Origin: Paenibacillus sp. OV219
Lineage (GTDB): Bacteria; Bacillota; Bacilli; Paenibacillales; Paenibacillaceae
Assembly (NCBI RefSeq): GCF_900110075.1
Contig: NZ_FOCJ01000002.1
Span: 434,001 to 498,000 of the forward strand
DNA: 64,000 nt
Reading direction: 5' to 3'
Positions 1 through 8,530 of the stretch are shown one piece after another. The notes beneath the pieces were generated by a model. It ran no database searches and was not told the origin of the DNA. It was given only the letters and a program-made list of their open reading frames with translations. How positions within the stretch are numbered: position 1 is the first letter of the stretch; each line of letters starts with the position of its first letter. The translations under genes and the position numbers were made by a program.

Positions 1-36
1 AGAATGAAATAAACGAAGTACGGAGTGATACTAGCG

Positions 37-1212
37 ATGAAATTTGATCGAATTGCGGTAATTGTGCTCGACAGCGTCGGTATTGGCGAGCTGCCGGATG
101 CACCGGCATTCGGAGATGCGGGCTCCCACACGCTTGGGCATATTTTGCGAGAAGTGCCGGCGCTTGCACTGCCGAATATGCGCAGCTGGGGCCTTGACCG
201 CATTGCGGAGCTTGGCAGCTGGACGCCAGAAGGCGAAGCGAAGTCCTATTATGGAAAGATGGCCGAGGTGTCTGTCGGCAAAGATACGATGACAGGCCAC
301 TGGGAAATTGCCGGACTGAGAGTGAAGGTGCCTTTCCGTACGTTCGCGGGCGGATTTCCGGCGGAGCTGCTTGAAGCGTTCGAAGAACGGACAGGCCGCG
401 GCGTGTTAGGAAACAAATCGGCAAGCGGCACTGAAATTCTTGATGAGCTTGGCGAAGAGCAGATGCGTACAGGCAAGTGGATCGTCTACACTTCGGCGGA
501 CAGTGTCTTTCAAATTGCCGCAAATGAAGAAATTATTCCGCTCGAAGAGCTGTACCGCGCCTGCGAAATTGCGCGTGAGCTGACCCTTGACGACCGCTAC
601 GCCGTCGGCCGTGTTATTGCACGCCCGTATGTAGGTCAGCCAGGCGCGTTCAGAAGAACGCCGAACCGGCATGATTACGCGGTGAAGCCGCCAGAGCCGA
701 CGGTGCTGAATACGCTGAAAGACAGTGGATTAGACGTGATTGCGGTCGGTAAGATCGATGATATTTTTTGCAGTGAAGGTGTTACCGAAGCGCTGCTGAC
801 GAAAAACAACGACGATGGCGTTGAGAAGACGCTGGCTGCTCTAGGCCGACCGTTCAAAGGGATGCTCTTTACGAACCTGGTCGATTTTGATTCGCTCTTC
901 GGTCACCGCCGCGATCCACAAGGCTATGCAGGGGCACTCGAAGCATTCGATCGCAGCCTGCCGAAGCTGGCGGAGCTAATCGGCGAGAAGGACTTGCTGA
1001 TTATTACAGCCGATCATGGCAATGACCCGACCTATACGGGCACTGATCATACAAGAGAATTTGTGCCGCTGCTCGTGTACTCGCCAGCGTTCGCGCGACC
1101 TGCCTCGCTTGGCGTTCGGTCGACCTTCGCCGATATTGCAGCGACGATTGCCGATAACTTCGGTGTGAAGCCGCCGGCGAACGGCACATCCTTCTTGGCG
1201 GAGCTGCGCTAA
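37..1212 (+). CDS. deoB: Phosphopentomutase
   Basis: Interconverts (deoxy)ribose-1-phosphate and (deoxy)ribose-5-phosphate in nucleoside catabolism; cytoplasmic, Mn-dependent, alkaline-phosphatase fold. The 391 residues match the usual length. Visible family signatures are the N-terminal metal-binding [13 protein letters not shown], the mid-protein [13 protein letters not shown] and the C-terminal metal-binding [18 protein letters not shown]. The ATG at 37 is preceded by GGAG at 22-25 and begins [13 protein letters not shown] as in the family; a GTG at 25 lies inside the ribosome binding site and is rejected. It leads an operon with punA, 52 bases downstream, which supplies its pentose-1-phosphate substrate. 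The promoter is presumably upstream of the window. Bacillus calls it drm. Confidence 0.97.
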   Translation: MKFDRIAVIVLDSVGIGELPDAPAFGDAGSHTLGHILREVPALALPNMRSWGLDRIAELGSWTPEGEAKSYYGKMAEVSVGKDTMTGHWEIAGLRVKVPFRTFAGGFPAELLEAFEERTGRGVLGNKSASGTEILDELGEEQMRTGKWIVYTSADSVFQIAANEEIIPLEELYRACEIARELTLDDRYAVGRVIARPYVGQPGAFRRTPNRHDYAVKPPEPTVLNTLKDSGLDVIAVGKIDDIFCSEGVTEALLTKNNDDGVEKTLAALGRPFKGMLFTNLVDFDSLFGHRRDPQGYAGALEAFDRSLPKLAELIGEKDLLIITADHGNDPTYTGTDHTREFVPLLVYSPAFARPASLGVRSTFADIAATIADNFGVKPPANGTSFLAELR

Positions 1213-1264
1213 GCGGGGATAACTAGGGGCACTTACCATTACTTTTTTAGGAGGCTTTCTTACG

Positions 1265-2089
1265 ATGGAAGCAATCAAAGCAACTCATATTAACGATGCG
1301 GCAGCATTTATCAACTCCAAAATCTCAGTCAAGCCGGAAGTCGGCCTCATCATGGGCTCGGGTCTCGGTATCCTAGGCGATTACATTGAGAATCCGGTAA
1401 CGATTCCGTACCACGAGATTCCCCATTTTCCAATCTCAACCGTTGAAGGGCATGCCGGCGAACTGCTAATCGGCACACTCGCAGGCCGTCCAGTTGTTCT
1501 CATGCGCGGCCGCTTCCACATGTACGAAGGCTACGGTCCGGATTTGACCGCGTTTCCGGTTCGCGTTATGAAAGCAATCGGCGCAACAAAGTTGATCGTG
1601 ACGAACGCAGCAGGCGGAGTGAATACGAGCTACAATCCGGGCGATCTGATGCTGATCAGCGATCACATCAATTTCCAGGGCCGCAACCCGCTAGTTGGGC
1701 CGAATGATTCGGCGCTTGGCGTCCGTTTCCCGGATATGTCTCAGCCGTACAGCAAGCGTATGCGCGAGCTGGCAGCCGGTGTTGCGAAGGAGCAAGGCTT
1801 CTCTTTGCAAGAGGGCGTGTACATCGCGGTAATCGGGCCATCCTATGAAACGCCAGCAGAAATTCGCATGATGCGGATTTTGGGTGCAGATGCTGTCGGG
1901 ATGTCGACGGTATCCGAAGTCATCGCGGCGAAGCACTCCGGCATGGAAGTGCTCGGCATTTCGTGCATTAGCAACATGGCATCGGGCATTCTCGATCAAC
2001 CGCTTTCGCATGATGAAGTGATGGAGACGACGGAGCGGGTGAAATCGCAGTTCCTCGGCCTTGTGCAAGGTGTCGTAACATTGCTCTAA
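1265..2089 (+). CDS. punA: Purine-nucleoside phosphorylase
   Basis: Cleaves purine (deoxy)nucleosides with phosphate to give free base and pentose-1-phosphate, which DeoB next door isomerises. The 274-residue protein is of the trimeric type: GSGLG near residue 31 (phosphate binding), HAGELLIGT, GRFHMYEGY, the VTNAAGG stretch and the base-binding GPSYETPAEIRM are all present. AGGAGG at 1249-1254 supports the ATG. It corresponds to pupG in the B. subtilis drm-pupG operon. No strong terminator follows; the stop codon overlaps a tandem repeat (2088-2109). Confidence 0.97.
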   Translation: MEAIKATHINDAAAFINSKISVKPEVGLIMGSGLGILGDYIENPVTIPYHEIPHFPISTVEGHAGELLIGTLAGRPVVLMRGRFHMYEGYGPDLTAFPVRVMKAIGATKLIVTNAAGGVNTSYNPGDLMLISDHINFQGRNPLVGPNDSALGVRFPDMSQPYSKRMRELAAGVAKEQGFSLQEGVYIAVIGPSYETPAEIRMMRILGADAVGMSTVSEVIAAKHSGMEVLGISCISNMASGILDQPLSHDEVMETTERVKSQFLGLVQGVVTLL

Positions 2090-2109
2090 TTGTAACAAAA
2101 TTGTAACAA
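2088..2109. repeat. Tandem 11-base repeat over the punA stop codon
   Basis: AATTGTAACAA occurs twice back to back, at 2088-2098 and 2099-2109. Each unit contains the near-palindrome TTGTAACAA. One helical turn separates the copies, as in many operator pairs. It sits just upstream of the -10 box proposed for the Spo0E-like gene. Function is unknown. Confidence 0.5.
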
Positions 2110-2151
2110 TACCCTCGACTCAATGTGACATTCTTTGTTTTCTTATCGTCG

Positions 2152-2157
2152 TATAAT
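2152..2157 (+). promoter_or_regulatory. Candidate -10 box for the Spo0E-like gene
   Basis: A perfect TATAAT lies 37 bases before the ATG at 2194. A convincing -35 at 17-base spacing is not visible; GTGACA at 2125-2130 would need a 21-base spacer. The call rests on the -10 alone. Confidence 0.4.
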
Positions 2158-2193
2158 GTCCGTGAGAATCTATTTAGATAAGCGGGGATTCAC

Positions 2194-2364
2194 ATGGAAA
2201 ATCACAACCAGCGGCTTGAGCGGCTGCGCAATAAGTTGATTGCGGCGGCGCTAGACAAGGAAACCTTTCTTCATCCCGAAGTCATTTTGCTCAGCCAAGC
2301 ACTCGATCAGATGATCGTAAAAGAGCAGCGGGAGAAGTATAAGCGAGTGGCATCACAGAGATAA
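2194..2364 (+). CDS. Spo0E-like aspartyl-phosphate phosphatase
   Basis: A 56-residue protein, MENHNQRLERLRNKLIAAAL and onward, with the Spo0E family signature S-Q-x-L-D (SQALDQMIV) near residues 34-38 between two predicted helices. Family members such as Spo0E, YisI and YnzD dephosphorylate Spo0A~P and so delay sporulation. The length and helical hairpin layout fit the family. A modest ribosome binding site, GCGGGGA, precedes the ATG. The gene sits between punA and pdp, an unexpected place for a sporulation phosphatase. Activity on Spo0A~P is inferred from the family and could instead target another response regulator. Confidence 0.8.
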   Translation: MENHNQRLERLRNKLIAAALDKETFLHPEVILLSQALDQMIVKEQREKYKRVASQR

Positions 2365-2411
2365 TGCAAGCAAAGGTACATATGCGGAATTGACTTAAGG
2401 AGGCTTCACGC

Positions 2412-3740
2412 TTGCGTGCAGTAGATATTATTCAAAAGAAGCGAAACGGCGGCGTTCTTACAAAGGACGAGCTGTCATTTCTTATAGAAGGCTACAGTAA
2501 AGGCGAAATCCCGGACTATCAGCTTTCGGCATGGGCAATGGCGGTATATTTTCGCGGCATGAATGCGGAAGAAACTGCGTTTCTTACGATGGCGATGGCG
2601 GAATCTGGCGATCAAGTGGATCTGTCGCCGATTCATGGCACTAAAGTAGACAAGCACAGCACTGGCGGCGTTGGAGATAAGACCAGCCTCATTATTGGAC
2701 CGCTTGTGGCGTCTTGCGGCGTTCCAGTTGCGAAGATGTCGGGCAGAGGTCTCGGTCATACCGGCGGTACAATTGATAAAATGGAAGCGATGGAAGGCTT
2801 CCGCACGGAGCTGACACGCGACGAGTTCATCGCACAGGTGAACGATATTGGCCTCGCCATTATCGGCCAGAGCGGTAATATGACGCCTGCCGATAAGAAG
2901 CTGTATGCGCTGCGCGATGTAACAGCTACGGTAGAGTCTATTCCGCTCATTGCGAGCTCTGTCATGAGCAAGAAGATCGCTGCGGGAGCGGACGCGATTG
3001 TGCTCGACGTGAAGACAGGAAGCGGCGCTTTTATGAAGACGCTTGAGGATTCCGAGAAGCTCGCCGGGGCGATGGTGGAAATCGGCACGGAAGTGGGCCG
3101 CAAGACAGCGGCGCTTATTAGTGATATGGATCAGCCGCTCGGCTATGCGATCGGTAATGCACTTGAAGTGCAAGAAGCGATCGACACGCTGCATGGACGC
3201 GGTCCGGAAGATTTGACGGCGCTATGTATCGCGCTGAGTTCGCATATGGTTGTGCTTGGCGGAGAGGCGAATAGCCTCGAAGAAGCGGAAGCCATGCTTC
3301 GCGTGAAGCTTGAGTCCGGTGCGGCGCTGGCGAAGTTCAAAGCGTTTGTCGCAGCGCAAGGTGGCAATCCGGCTGTTGCGGACGATCCGTCGCTTCTTCC
3401 GCAGGCTCCGTTTGTCCTTGAAGTGAAATCGACGCAGGGCGGATATGTACAAGCGATTCAAGCGGAAGAGCTCGGACTCGCGGCGATGCTGCTCGGCGCA
3501 GGCCGCGCGACGAAGGAGTCGGTCATCGATTTCGCCGTCGGCGTCACGATGAAGCGCAAAGTTGGTGACAAAGTGAGTGAGGGCGACACGCTCGCGCTTC
3601 TGCATGTTCGTGAGGAAAATGTGACGACGAGCGAAGTTGCAGAGAAAGTTCGCAGCGCCTACACGTTCTCAGGCGAACCGGTTAAGCCGGCGCCGCTGCT
3701 GCTCTCCGTTGTGACGGAGAATGGCGTGAAGCGGTTGTAG
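2412..3740 (+). CDS. pdp: Pyrimidine-nucleoside phosphorylase
   Basis: Phosphorolyses thymidine, uridine and deoxyuridine, completing the nucleoside salvage set with punA and deoB. The 442 residues begin [14 protein letters not shown] as in the family and carry the glycosyltransferase-3 signature [10 protein letters not shown](I)DK with the [10 protein letters not shown] phosphate loop near residue 80. The TTG start at 2412 is set by AAGGAGG at 2398-2404. A strong terminator follows 15 bases after the stop, ending the salvage block. Confidence 0.96.
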   Translation: MRAVDIIQKKRNGGVLTKDELSFLIEGYSKGEIPDYQLSAWAMAVYFRGMNAEETAFLTMAMAESGDQVDLSPIHGTKVDKHSTGGVGDKTSLIIGPLVASCGVPVAKMSGRGLGHTGGTIDKMEAMEGFRTELTRDEFIAQVNDIGLAIIGQSGNMTPADKKLYALRDVTATVESIPLIASSVMSKKIAAGADAIVLDVKTGSGAFMKTLEDSEKLAGAMVEIGTEVGRKTAALISDMDQPLGYAIGNALEVQEAIDTLHGRGPEDLTALCIALSSHMVVLGGEANSLEEAEAMLRVKLESGAALAKFKAFVAAQGGNPAVADDPSLLPQAPFVLEVKSTQGGYVQAIQAEELGLAAMLLGAGRATKESVIDFAVGVTMKRKVGDKVSEGDTLALLHVREENVTTSEVAEKVRSAYTFSGEPVKPAPLLLSVVTENGVKRL

Positions 3741-3755
3741 GTGTTTGATATTGAA

Positions 3756-3788
3756 GACCAACCAGCCTGAGCTGGTTGGTCTTTTTTT
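3756..3788 (+). terminator. Rho-independent terminator after pdp
   Basis: Perfect 11-base-pair stem GACCAACCAGC/GCTGGTTGGTC with a CTGA loop, followed by seven T residues. Confidence 0.95.
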
Positions 3789-4187
3789 GTGTGCGTGGCA
3801 GTCATACGGTTGGCTGAAGTAGGAGAGGGGCTGATTAAGCGAGCTAACGGATAGCAAAATAATGTTCCTGACAACCGTTAGCAGTTTGTCCCCCAAAAAA
3901 GAAAGGCTTGCCAGGAGATCCACCCTGGCAAGCCTTTTTGCTCTTTCCTTTATTCCAGCGTGAAACGGAGGGGGCGAATGATTCTGTAGAAATGTCAGTG
4001 TTCGCCTTTGTATTCGAAAATCCACCTCTGAAAATTGTTCATGATTCTTTAAATACAACAGTGATCGGAGGAACATTCGACTTCGAGGTGGCCCCCGCTA
4101 CATTTTTCAATTCTGGAATAATTTCCCCCTCGTTCGTCCACACTAGGAATGGAGATTTTAGCCGAGCCTCGGCTTGACTTACCATTC
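3789..4187. other. Gene-free interval before dacF with several inverted repeats
   Basis: No credible gene is seen between the pdp terminator and dacF. The stretch holds the inverted repeats GCTAACGG/CCGTTAGC (3843-3850 with 3875-3882), GGCGAA/TTCGCC (3973-3978 with 4001-4006), CCACCTC/GAGGTGG (4022-4028 with 4085-4091) and, nested in the last, TGTTC/GAACA (4036-4040 with 4071-4075), plus a terminator at 3905-3939. It may encode a structured leader or small RNA, or be decayed sequence. Confidence 0.4.
3905..3939. terminator. Bidirectional terminator-like hairpin
   Basis: Stem GGCTTGCCAGG/CCTGGCAAGCC with a short loop and five T residues on the + side; the preceding A-rich tract gives a T tract on the - strand too. 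It is the second terminator within 150 bases, with no gene between them, which raises the possibility of a short untranslated RNA ending here. Confidence 0.85.
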
Positions 4188-4203
4188 AGGAGGAGAACAA
4201 CCT

Positions 4204-5394
4204 ATGAACAGCAAATGGAAACCACTGCTCGTTATTAGCATAACGGCGATGATGGTTTTGTCCGCACCGGCAGTAAGCTGGGCGAAAGAAGGGGCTGCAC
4301 CGAATACGGCGTCGTCCGCGAGCGCGGATTTGGCTCCGTCTGCAAGATCAGCAATTCTTATGGATGCTGACAGCGGTACGATTATTTATGAGAAGAATAG
4401 CCATGCGGCACTACCGCCGGCGAGCATAACGAAGGTTATGACGATGCTGCTCATCATGGAAGCGCTCGATCAGAGCCGCATCAAGCTGACGGATAAAGTA
4501 GCGACGAGCGAGTATGCCGCTTCGATGGGCGGTTCACAGATTTTCCTCGAGCCGGGCGAACAGATGAGTGTTGATGAGATGCTGAAGGGCATTGCACTCG
4601 CATCAGGCAATGACGCATCCGTCGCAATGGCGGAGAAGATCGCAGGCACCGAGTCTGCTTTCGTCGATATGATGAACAAGCGGGCAGAGGAACTGGGACT
4701 GAAAAATACACATTTTGCCAACTGTAATGGTTTGCCTGCTGCAGAGCACTATTCGTCTGCACATGATATTGCCGTGATGTCTCGTGAGCTGCTCAAGCAT
4801 AGCGAAATTACGAAGTATACAGGCATGTACCAAGACTACCTTCGCAAGTCGAGCGAGAAGCCGTTCTGGCTCGTAAATACGAATAAGCTCGTTCGGTTCT
4901 ATTCGGGCGCGGATGGCCTAAAAACAGGCTTCACGAACGAAGCGAGATTCTGTCTCACCGCGACTGCACGCCGTGACAATCTGCGCGTCATCGCCGTAGT
5001 TATGGGAGAGCCGAACACGAAGACCCGCAACGCAGAAGTGTCCCAAATGTTCGATTACTCGTTCGCGCAGTATATGAATCATACGATTTTCAAAAAAGGC
5101 GATTCGATGGGCACCGTTCAAGTTGTAAAAGGTGTGCAGCCGTCGATGGAGCTGAAGGCTAAGCATTCCTACAGCGTTCTGCTCAAGAAGGGCAGCTCCG
5201 TGAAGGATATTCGCTATGAACTGCAGCTGAATCCGCTAAAGGCGCCGATTACAATCAATGAACCGATCGGCAAGCTCATCGTCTTCCAAGGTGATCAGGT
5301 GCTGACGGAGTTCGCTGTTGATTCACCGGCGTCTGTGAATAAGGCAGGCTGGTGGACGCTGTTCAAACGGTCCTGCGGCAGCCTGTTCTCGTAA
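4204..5394 (+). CDS. dacF: D-alanyl-D-alanine carboxypeptidase DacF
   Basis: Low-molecular-mass penicillin-binding protein that trims the D-Ala from pentapeptide side chains and sets cross-linking of forespore peptidoglycan. The 396 residues show a signal peptide (hydrophobic residues 8-24, cleavage near SWA-KE), the S11 catalytic motifs S74-I-T-K77, SGN near residue 133 and KTG near 240, a PBP5 C-terminal domain and a C-terminal amphipathic tail (WWTLFKRS). The ATG at 4204 has AGGAGGAG 9-16 bases upstream; a TTG at 4174 would put this ribosome binding site inside the gene. As in Bacillus it lies just before the spoIIA genes; family members are transcribed by sigma-F/G. A sigma-F-like sequence at 4010-4039 is only a weak candidate. 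Confidence 0.93.
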   Translation: MNSKWKPLLVISITAMMVLSAPAVSWAKEGAAPNTASSASADLAPSARSAILMDADSGTIIYEKNSHAALPPASITKVMTMLLIMEALDQSRIKLTDKVATSEYAASMGGSQIFLEPGEQMSVDEMLKGIALASGNDASVAMAEKIAGTESAFVDMMNKRAEELGLKNTHFANCNGLPAAEHYSSAHDIAVMSRELLKHSEITKYTGMYQDYLRKSSEKPFWLVNTNKLVRFYSGADGLKTGFTNEARFCLTATARRDNLRVIAVVMGEPNTKTRNAEVSQMFDYSFAQYMNHTIFKKGDSMGTVQVVKGVQPSMELKAKHSYSVLLKKGSSVKDIRYELQLNPLKAPITINEPIGKLIVFQGDQVLTEFAVDSPASVNKAGWWTLFKRSCGSLFS

Positions 5395-5435
5395 GCCGCA
5401 CAATTCACATACAAAATCTGCAGAGCTCAAGCGTA

Positions 5436-5475
5436 TTTTGTCTGCTCATAGCACTCTTCTTCTAGTTTTGTCGGG
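5436..5475 (+). promoter_or_regulatory. Two Spo0A-box-like sites upstream of spoIIAA
   Basis: TTTTGTCTGC at 5436-5445 and TTTTGTCGGG at 5466-5475 each share the TTTGTC core with the Spo0A box TTTGTCGAA and are 30 bases (three helical turns) apart. The B. subtilis spoIIA promoter is activated by Spo0A~P from such boxes. The assignment is by position and partial match. Confidence 0.45.
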
Positions 5476-5477
5476 GG

Positions 5478-5505
5478 GCAGGAAATAGCAGCAGAAACGT
5501 AGAAA
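5478..5505 (+). promoter_or_regulatory. Candidate sigma-H promoter of spoIIAA-spoIIAB-sigF
   Basis: GCAGGAAAT at 5478-5486 matches the sigma-H -35 RnAGGAwWW, and GTAGAAA at 5499-5505 matches six of seven positions of the -10 RnnGAAT at the usual 12-base spacing. In B. subtilis the spoIIA operon is sigma-H dependent, which agrees with the position 64 bases before spoIIAA. Confidence 0.65.
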
Positions 5506-5568
5506 TGCTTGTTCAACACTAACCTATCCCTCGCTTTGATGCGCAAACTAAGATTAGGAGTGAACAAG

Positions 5569-5922
5569 ATGAGTCTGCAGGTTGAATTGGAGCATTACCG
5601 GAATGTGCTCATTGTTAGACTGCGAGGTGAGCTCGACCATCACACGGCCGATGTTGTTCGGTTCAAGATGGAGGAAGCGATTCTGCGCGGCAATAGCGCC
5701 CATGTCATTCTTAGCTTGAAGGAACTTCTGTTTATGGACAGCTCCGGACTTGGAGTCATTCTCGGCCGTTACAAGCAGCTGAAGGCCAAGGGCGGCAAAA
5801 TGGTCGTATGCGACGTGAACCAGAGCGTCCACCGGCTGTTCGAGCTGTCAGGTTTGTTTAAAATATTGCCGATTCACGATAACGAGCGGCTCGCGCTCAC
5901 AAGTTTGGAGGTCGTTTCATGA
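5569..5922 (+). CDS. spoIIAA: Anti-sigma-F factor antagonist SpoIIAA
   Basis: STAS-domain protein that, when unphosphorylated, binds SpoIIAB and frees sigma-F in the forespore. The 117 residues equal the B. subtilis length; the regulatory serine is S58 in [14 protein letters not shown], exactly the position phosphorylated by SpoIIAB in B. subtilis. ATG at 5569 is preceded by AGGAG at 5556-5560; upstream in-frame starts lack a ribosome binding site. Its stop overlaps the spoIIAB start by four bases, indicating translational coupling. Confidence 0.97.
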   Translation: MSLQVELEHYRNVLIVRLRGELDHHTADVVRFKMEEAILRGNSAHVILSLKELLFMDSSGLGVILGRYKQLKAKGGKMVVCDVNQSVHRLFELSGLFKILPIHDNERLALTSLEVVS

Positions 5923-6365
5923 ACGGAAGAAATGAGATGACACTTACGTTCTCCGCCCGTTCGGAGAATGAAGCGTTTGCGCGTGTTGCGGTGGCGGCTT
6001 TCGTCTCCCAGCTGGACCCGACGCTGGAGGATCTTAACGACCTGAAGACAGCAATTTCCGAAGCGGTAACCAATGCGATCATCCATGGCTACGACAGCGA
6101 CCCAAGCGGCATGGTCACCATCGAAGGTCAGATTGAAGGCGACACCGTAACACTTATCGTCAAGGATCAAGGTCGAGGCATAGAAGATTTGGACCTGGCG
6201 CGCCAGCCGCTCTATACGTCCAAGCCAGAGATGGAGCGCTCCGGCATGGGCTTTACCATTATGGAGAACTTCATGGACGACTTCGACGTACACAGCCAGC
6301 CGGGCAATGGGACGTCCATTGCGATGACAAAGCGCATCGAATCGAAAAAAGCGCTTTTCAATTAG
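5919..6365 (+). CDS. spoIIAB: Anti-sigma-F factor and serine kinase SpoIIAB
   Basis: GHKL-family protein that holds sigma-F inactive in an ATP-bound complex and phosphorylates SpoIIAA. The 148 residues contain the N box [11 protein letters not shown], the G1 box DQGRGI and the G2 box [11 protein letters not shown] that form the ATP site. The start codon overlaps the spoIIAA stop (ATGA), giving near-stoichiometric synthesis of the pair. The sequence is close to the B. subtilis protein throughout. Confidence 0.97.
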   Translation: MNGRNEMTLTFSARSENEAFARVAVAAFVSQLDPTLEDLNDLKTAISEAVTNAIIHGYDSDPSGMVTIEGQIEGDTVTLIVKDQGRGIEDLDLARQPLYTSKPEMERSGMGFTIMENFMDDFDVHSQPGNGTSIAMTKRIESKKALFN

Positions 6366-6385
6366 GCGCATAGGGGTTGGACCGC

Positions 6386-7141
6386 ATGGATGTCAATATG
6401 AAACAAACGGCGCAGCCTTATTTGGATGATTCGGAAGTAAAGCGGTTAATAGCGCTTAGTCAATCCGGAGATACGCTGGCGCGCGATACGCTCGTACAAT
6501 GCAATATTCGGCTAGTCTGGTCCGTCGTCCAGCGGTTTATGGGGCGAGGCTACGAGCCGGAGGATTTGTTCCAGATCGGCTGCATCGGGCTGCTCAAGTC
6601 AGTCGATAAGTTCGACCTGTCCTATGAGGTCAAGTTCTCCACCTATGCAGTGCCGATGATTATCGGAGAAATTCAGCGCTTCCTGCGGGATGACGGCACC
6701 CTCAAGGTCAGCCGTTCCCTGAAGGAAACAGCCAATAAAGTACGTAAGACGAAGGACGAGCTGTCCAAGGTGCTTGGCAGGCTCCCGACGATCAAGGAAG
6801 TGGCGGAGCGGCTAGGCATTACGCCGGAGGATGTCGTCTTCGCACAGGAAGCGAATAAGCCGCCGACTTCGATTCACGAGACGGTGTTCGAGAACGACGG
6901 CGATCCGATTACACTTATGGATCAGATCGCGGACGATTCGCAGGAACGCTGGTTCGATAAGCTGGCGCTGAATGAAGCGATCGGCGGCTTGTCGGAGCGG
7001 GAACGGCTCATCGTATTCCTGCGCTATTACCGCGATCAGACCCAGTCCGAGGTCGCTGCGAGGCTCGGGATTTCGCAAGTGCAAGTGTCACGGCTGGAGA
7101 AGAAAATATTGCAGCTCATTCGCAACCAAATTGCGCAGTGA
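6386..7141 (+). CDS. sigF: RNA polymerase sigma-F factor
   Basis: Forespore-specific sigma factor that starts early forespore transcription once SpoIIAB is displaced. The 251 residues show sigma-70 region 2 (DLFQIGCIGLLKSVDKFDL, FSTYAVPMIIGEIQRF), region 3 and the region 4 helix-turn-helix QSEVAARLGISQVQVSRLEKK. ATG at 6386 begins MDVNMKQ, comparable to MDVEVKK in B. subtilis, with AGGGG at 6372-6376; a TTG at 6377 is too close to it. It is the third gene of the spoIIA operon and is followed by a terminator. Confidence 0.97.
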   Translation: MDVNMKQTAQPYLDDSEVKRLIALSQSGDTLARDTLVQCNIRLVWSVVQRFMGRGYEPEDLFQIGCIGLLKSVDKFDLSYEVKFSTYAVPMIIGEIQRFLRDDGTLKVSRSLKETANKVRKTKDELSKVLGRLPTIKEVAERLGITPEDVVFAQEANKPPTSIHETVFENDGDPITLMDQIADDSQERWFDKLALNEAIGGLSERERLIVFLRYYRDQTQSEVAARLGISQVQVSRLEKKILQLIRNQIAQ

Positions 7142-7168
7142 CTGCTGCGGCATGCAAGTACAACGCAA

Positions 7169-7206
7169 AGCCAAGTTGCCCCTCATGGGCGATTTGGCTT
7201 TTTTTG
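7169..7206 (+). terminator. Terminator after sigF
   Basis: Stem AGCCAA/TTGGCT extended by an inner GCCC/GGGC pairing, followed by a run of T residues. Confidence 0.9.
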
Positions 7207-7218
7207 CTGCGTTTGCTC

Positions 7219-7249
7219 TGATTATCCTGACGCTCCTTTAATCATACTA
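7219..7249 (+). promoter_or_regulatory. Sigma-G promoter of the spoVA operon
   Basis: TGATTA at 7219-7224, one mismatch from the sigma-G -35 TGAATA, is followed after 18 bases by CATACTA at 7243-7249, a perfect sigma-G -10. The spoVA operon of B. subtilis is sigma-G dependent. Match and location agree well. Confidence 0.8.
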
Positions 7250-7351
7250 ACGAGGAAATGAACACGATAGCCTATGCTTCCGAAGTGAGAAACTGTACTC
7301 GTAGGGAGTAGATCTGGGATGTATCGCACAAAACTCTAAGGGGGAGAGCGG

Positions 7352-8056
7352 ATGAATGAAGGCCAGCGATCCTGTCTCTATTTGCGGCTGCGCAAGCGGG
7401 TGGGCATCAGACCCGGCGAGCATGTGACGCTCGGACGGGCGGCCCGTTTATTTTCCAGTGATTCTGCCCTTGAGAAGCAGATGGAGTCGCTTGTGCTTCA
7501 TCGTCACCGGCAGCAGGACGGCAATCGGGTCGTCATTGATTTGCTCCAAATCGTGAAAATGATACGGGATGCAGCGCCGGGTACGGTTGTCGATTCTTAT
7601 GGTGATCCGCAGGTGCTCGTCATTGTCGCTGATGAGCCGCGCAAGCCTCGCATGTGGGTTCTCATGTTGGCTTGGCTGCTGCTATTCTTCGGTGCAGGTC
7701 TTGCGATAATGAATTTCCATACTGATGTCAATATGAAGGACGTCCATACTCGGATTACGGAACTGGTTACAGGCAGGAAGATCGAACACCCGCTATGGTT
7801 TCAGGTGCCTTACTCAATCGGAATTGGCGTCGGAATGCTCGTATTCTTCAACCATCTGTTTCGAAAAAGGTTCAATGAAGAGCCTAATCCGCTCGAGGTC
7901 GAGCTTTACATGTATGAAGAGAACGTCAATGCCTACGTCATTGCGGATGAGATGCGCAAGAAGAGTGAGCCGGTCGAGCAACAGCGGTCGAACAAGCTGG
8001 ACAAGCCGGACAAGCCGGACAAGCAAGAGCAGGAAGCAGGTATAGACGATGGTTAG
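7352..8056 (+). CDS. spoVAA: Stage V sporulation protein AA
   Basis: Subunit of the SpoVA apparatus of the spore inner membrane linked to dipicolinic acid movement. The 234 residues have a soluble N-terminal domain (about 1-100), a membrane segment at about 105-122, a second at about 150-168 and a hydrophilic tail. The tail is longer than in B. subtilis and carries a LDKPDKPDKQ repeat encoded by a nine-base repeat. The ATG has a GGGGGAG ribosome binding site. Its stop overlaps spoVAB by eight bases. Confidence 0.92.
   Translation: MNEGQRSCLYLRLRKRVGIRPGEHVTLGRAARLFSSDSALEKQMESLVLHRHRQQDGNRVVIDLLQIVKMIRDAAPGTVVDSYGDPQVLVIVADEPRKPRMWVLMLAWLLLFFGAGLAIMNFHTDVNMKDVHTRITELVTGRKIEHPLWFQVPYSIGIGVGMLVFFNHLFRKRFNEEPNPLEVELYMYEENVNAYVIADEMRKKSEPVEQQRSNKLDKPDKPDKQEQEAGIDDG
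7992..8027 (+). repeat. Nine-base repeat in the spoVAA 3' end
   Basis: ACAAGCYGG is repeated at 7992, 8001 and 8010 with a fourth degenerate copy at 8019. It encodes the Asp-Lys-Pro repeats of the SpoVAA tail and is a likely length-variable site. Confidence 0.7.
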
Positions 8057-8495
8057 GATGATCGCGGCCGACCTGTTCGTCGCTGTGCTCGGATTCGCCG
8101 GTGGGCTCGGCGTCGGCAGTGCGTTCGTGGCGCTCTTAATCGTGCTGGACATTATTCCAAGGCTCGCGCAAATTGCGTATGCATTTCGCAAGTCGATCTG
8201 GTTTGAGACTGCTGTGATGAGCGGAGCGGTCTTCTGGTCGCTGGCAGACTTCCTCGAATGGAGGCTATGGCTCCCGAGAACGGTGACGCTTGCGATCATT
8301 GGAACGTTCGACGGCATATTCGTCGGCATGCTAGGCGCCGCGCTGACCGAGGTGATGAATGTGCTCCCGATTCTCGCGAAGCGGATGCGGCTGAGTCGCT
8401 ATATGGTCGGTCTCGTAATGGCGATGGTACTTGGGAAAGTAACCGGTTCGTTGTTTGATTGGCTCGTATTTCAATGGTTGGATGATGGATCGTAA
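8049..8495 (+). CDS. spoVAB: Stage V sporulation protein AB
   Basis: Integral membrane protein of the SpoVA system, 148 residues, with about four hydrophobic segments (residues 5-35, 55-70, 78-105 and 118-142). It starts inside the spoVAA reading frame (8-base overlap), so the two are translationally coupled. In B. subtilis the next genes would be spoVAC-AD-AEb-AEa; here spoVAF follows directly. Confidence 0.9.
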   Translation: MVRMIAADLFVAVLGFAGGLGVGSAFVALLIVLDIIPRLAQIAYAFRKSIWFETAVMSGAVFWSLADFLEWRLWLPRTVTLAIIGTFDGIFVGMLGAALTEVMNVLPILAKRMRLSRYMVGLVMAMVLGKVTGSLFDWLVFQWLDDGS

Positions 8496-8530
8496 GTAGA
8501 AGGATTGTCTCGATGAAAGGATGATACCGT

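Noticed and set aside
1..12. Possible end of an upstream gene (codons for R-M-K then TAA), perhaps xerD
   Set aside because: Only three codons are visible, not enough to identify or confirm a gene.
4010..4039. Sigma-F promoter for dacF (GTATT-N15-GAAAATTGTT)
   Set aside because: Matches only part of both boxes; kept as a weak possibility, not listed as a feature.
3908..4177. 89-codon open frame on + between pdp and dacF
   Set aside because: Starts inside a terminator hairpin, no ribosome binding site, no family resemblance, and it ends over the dacF upstream region.
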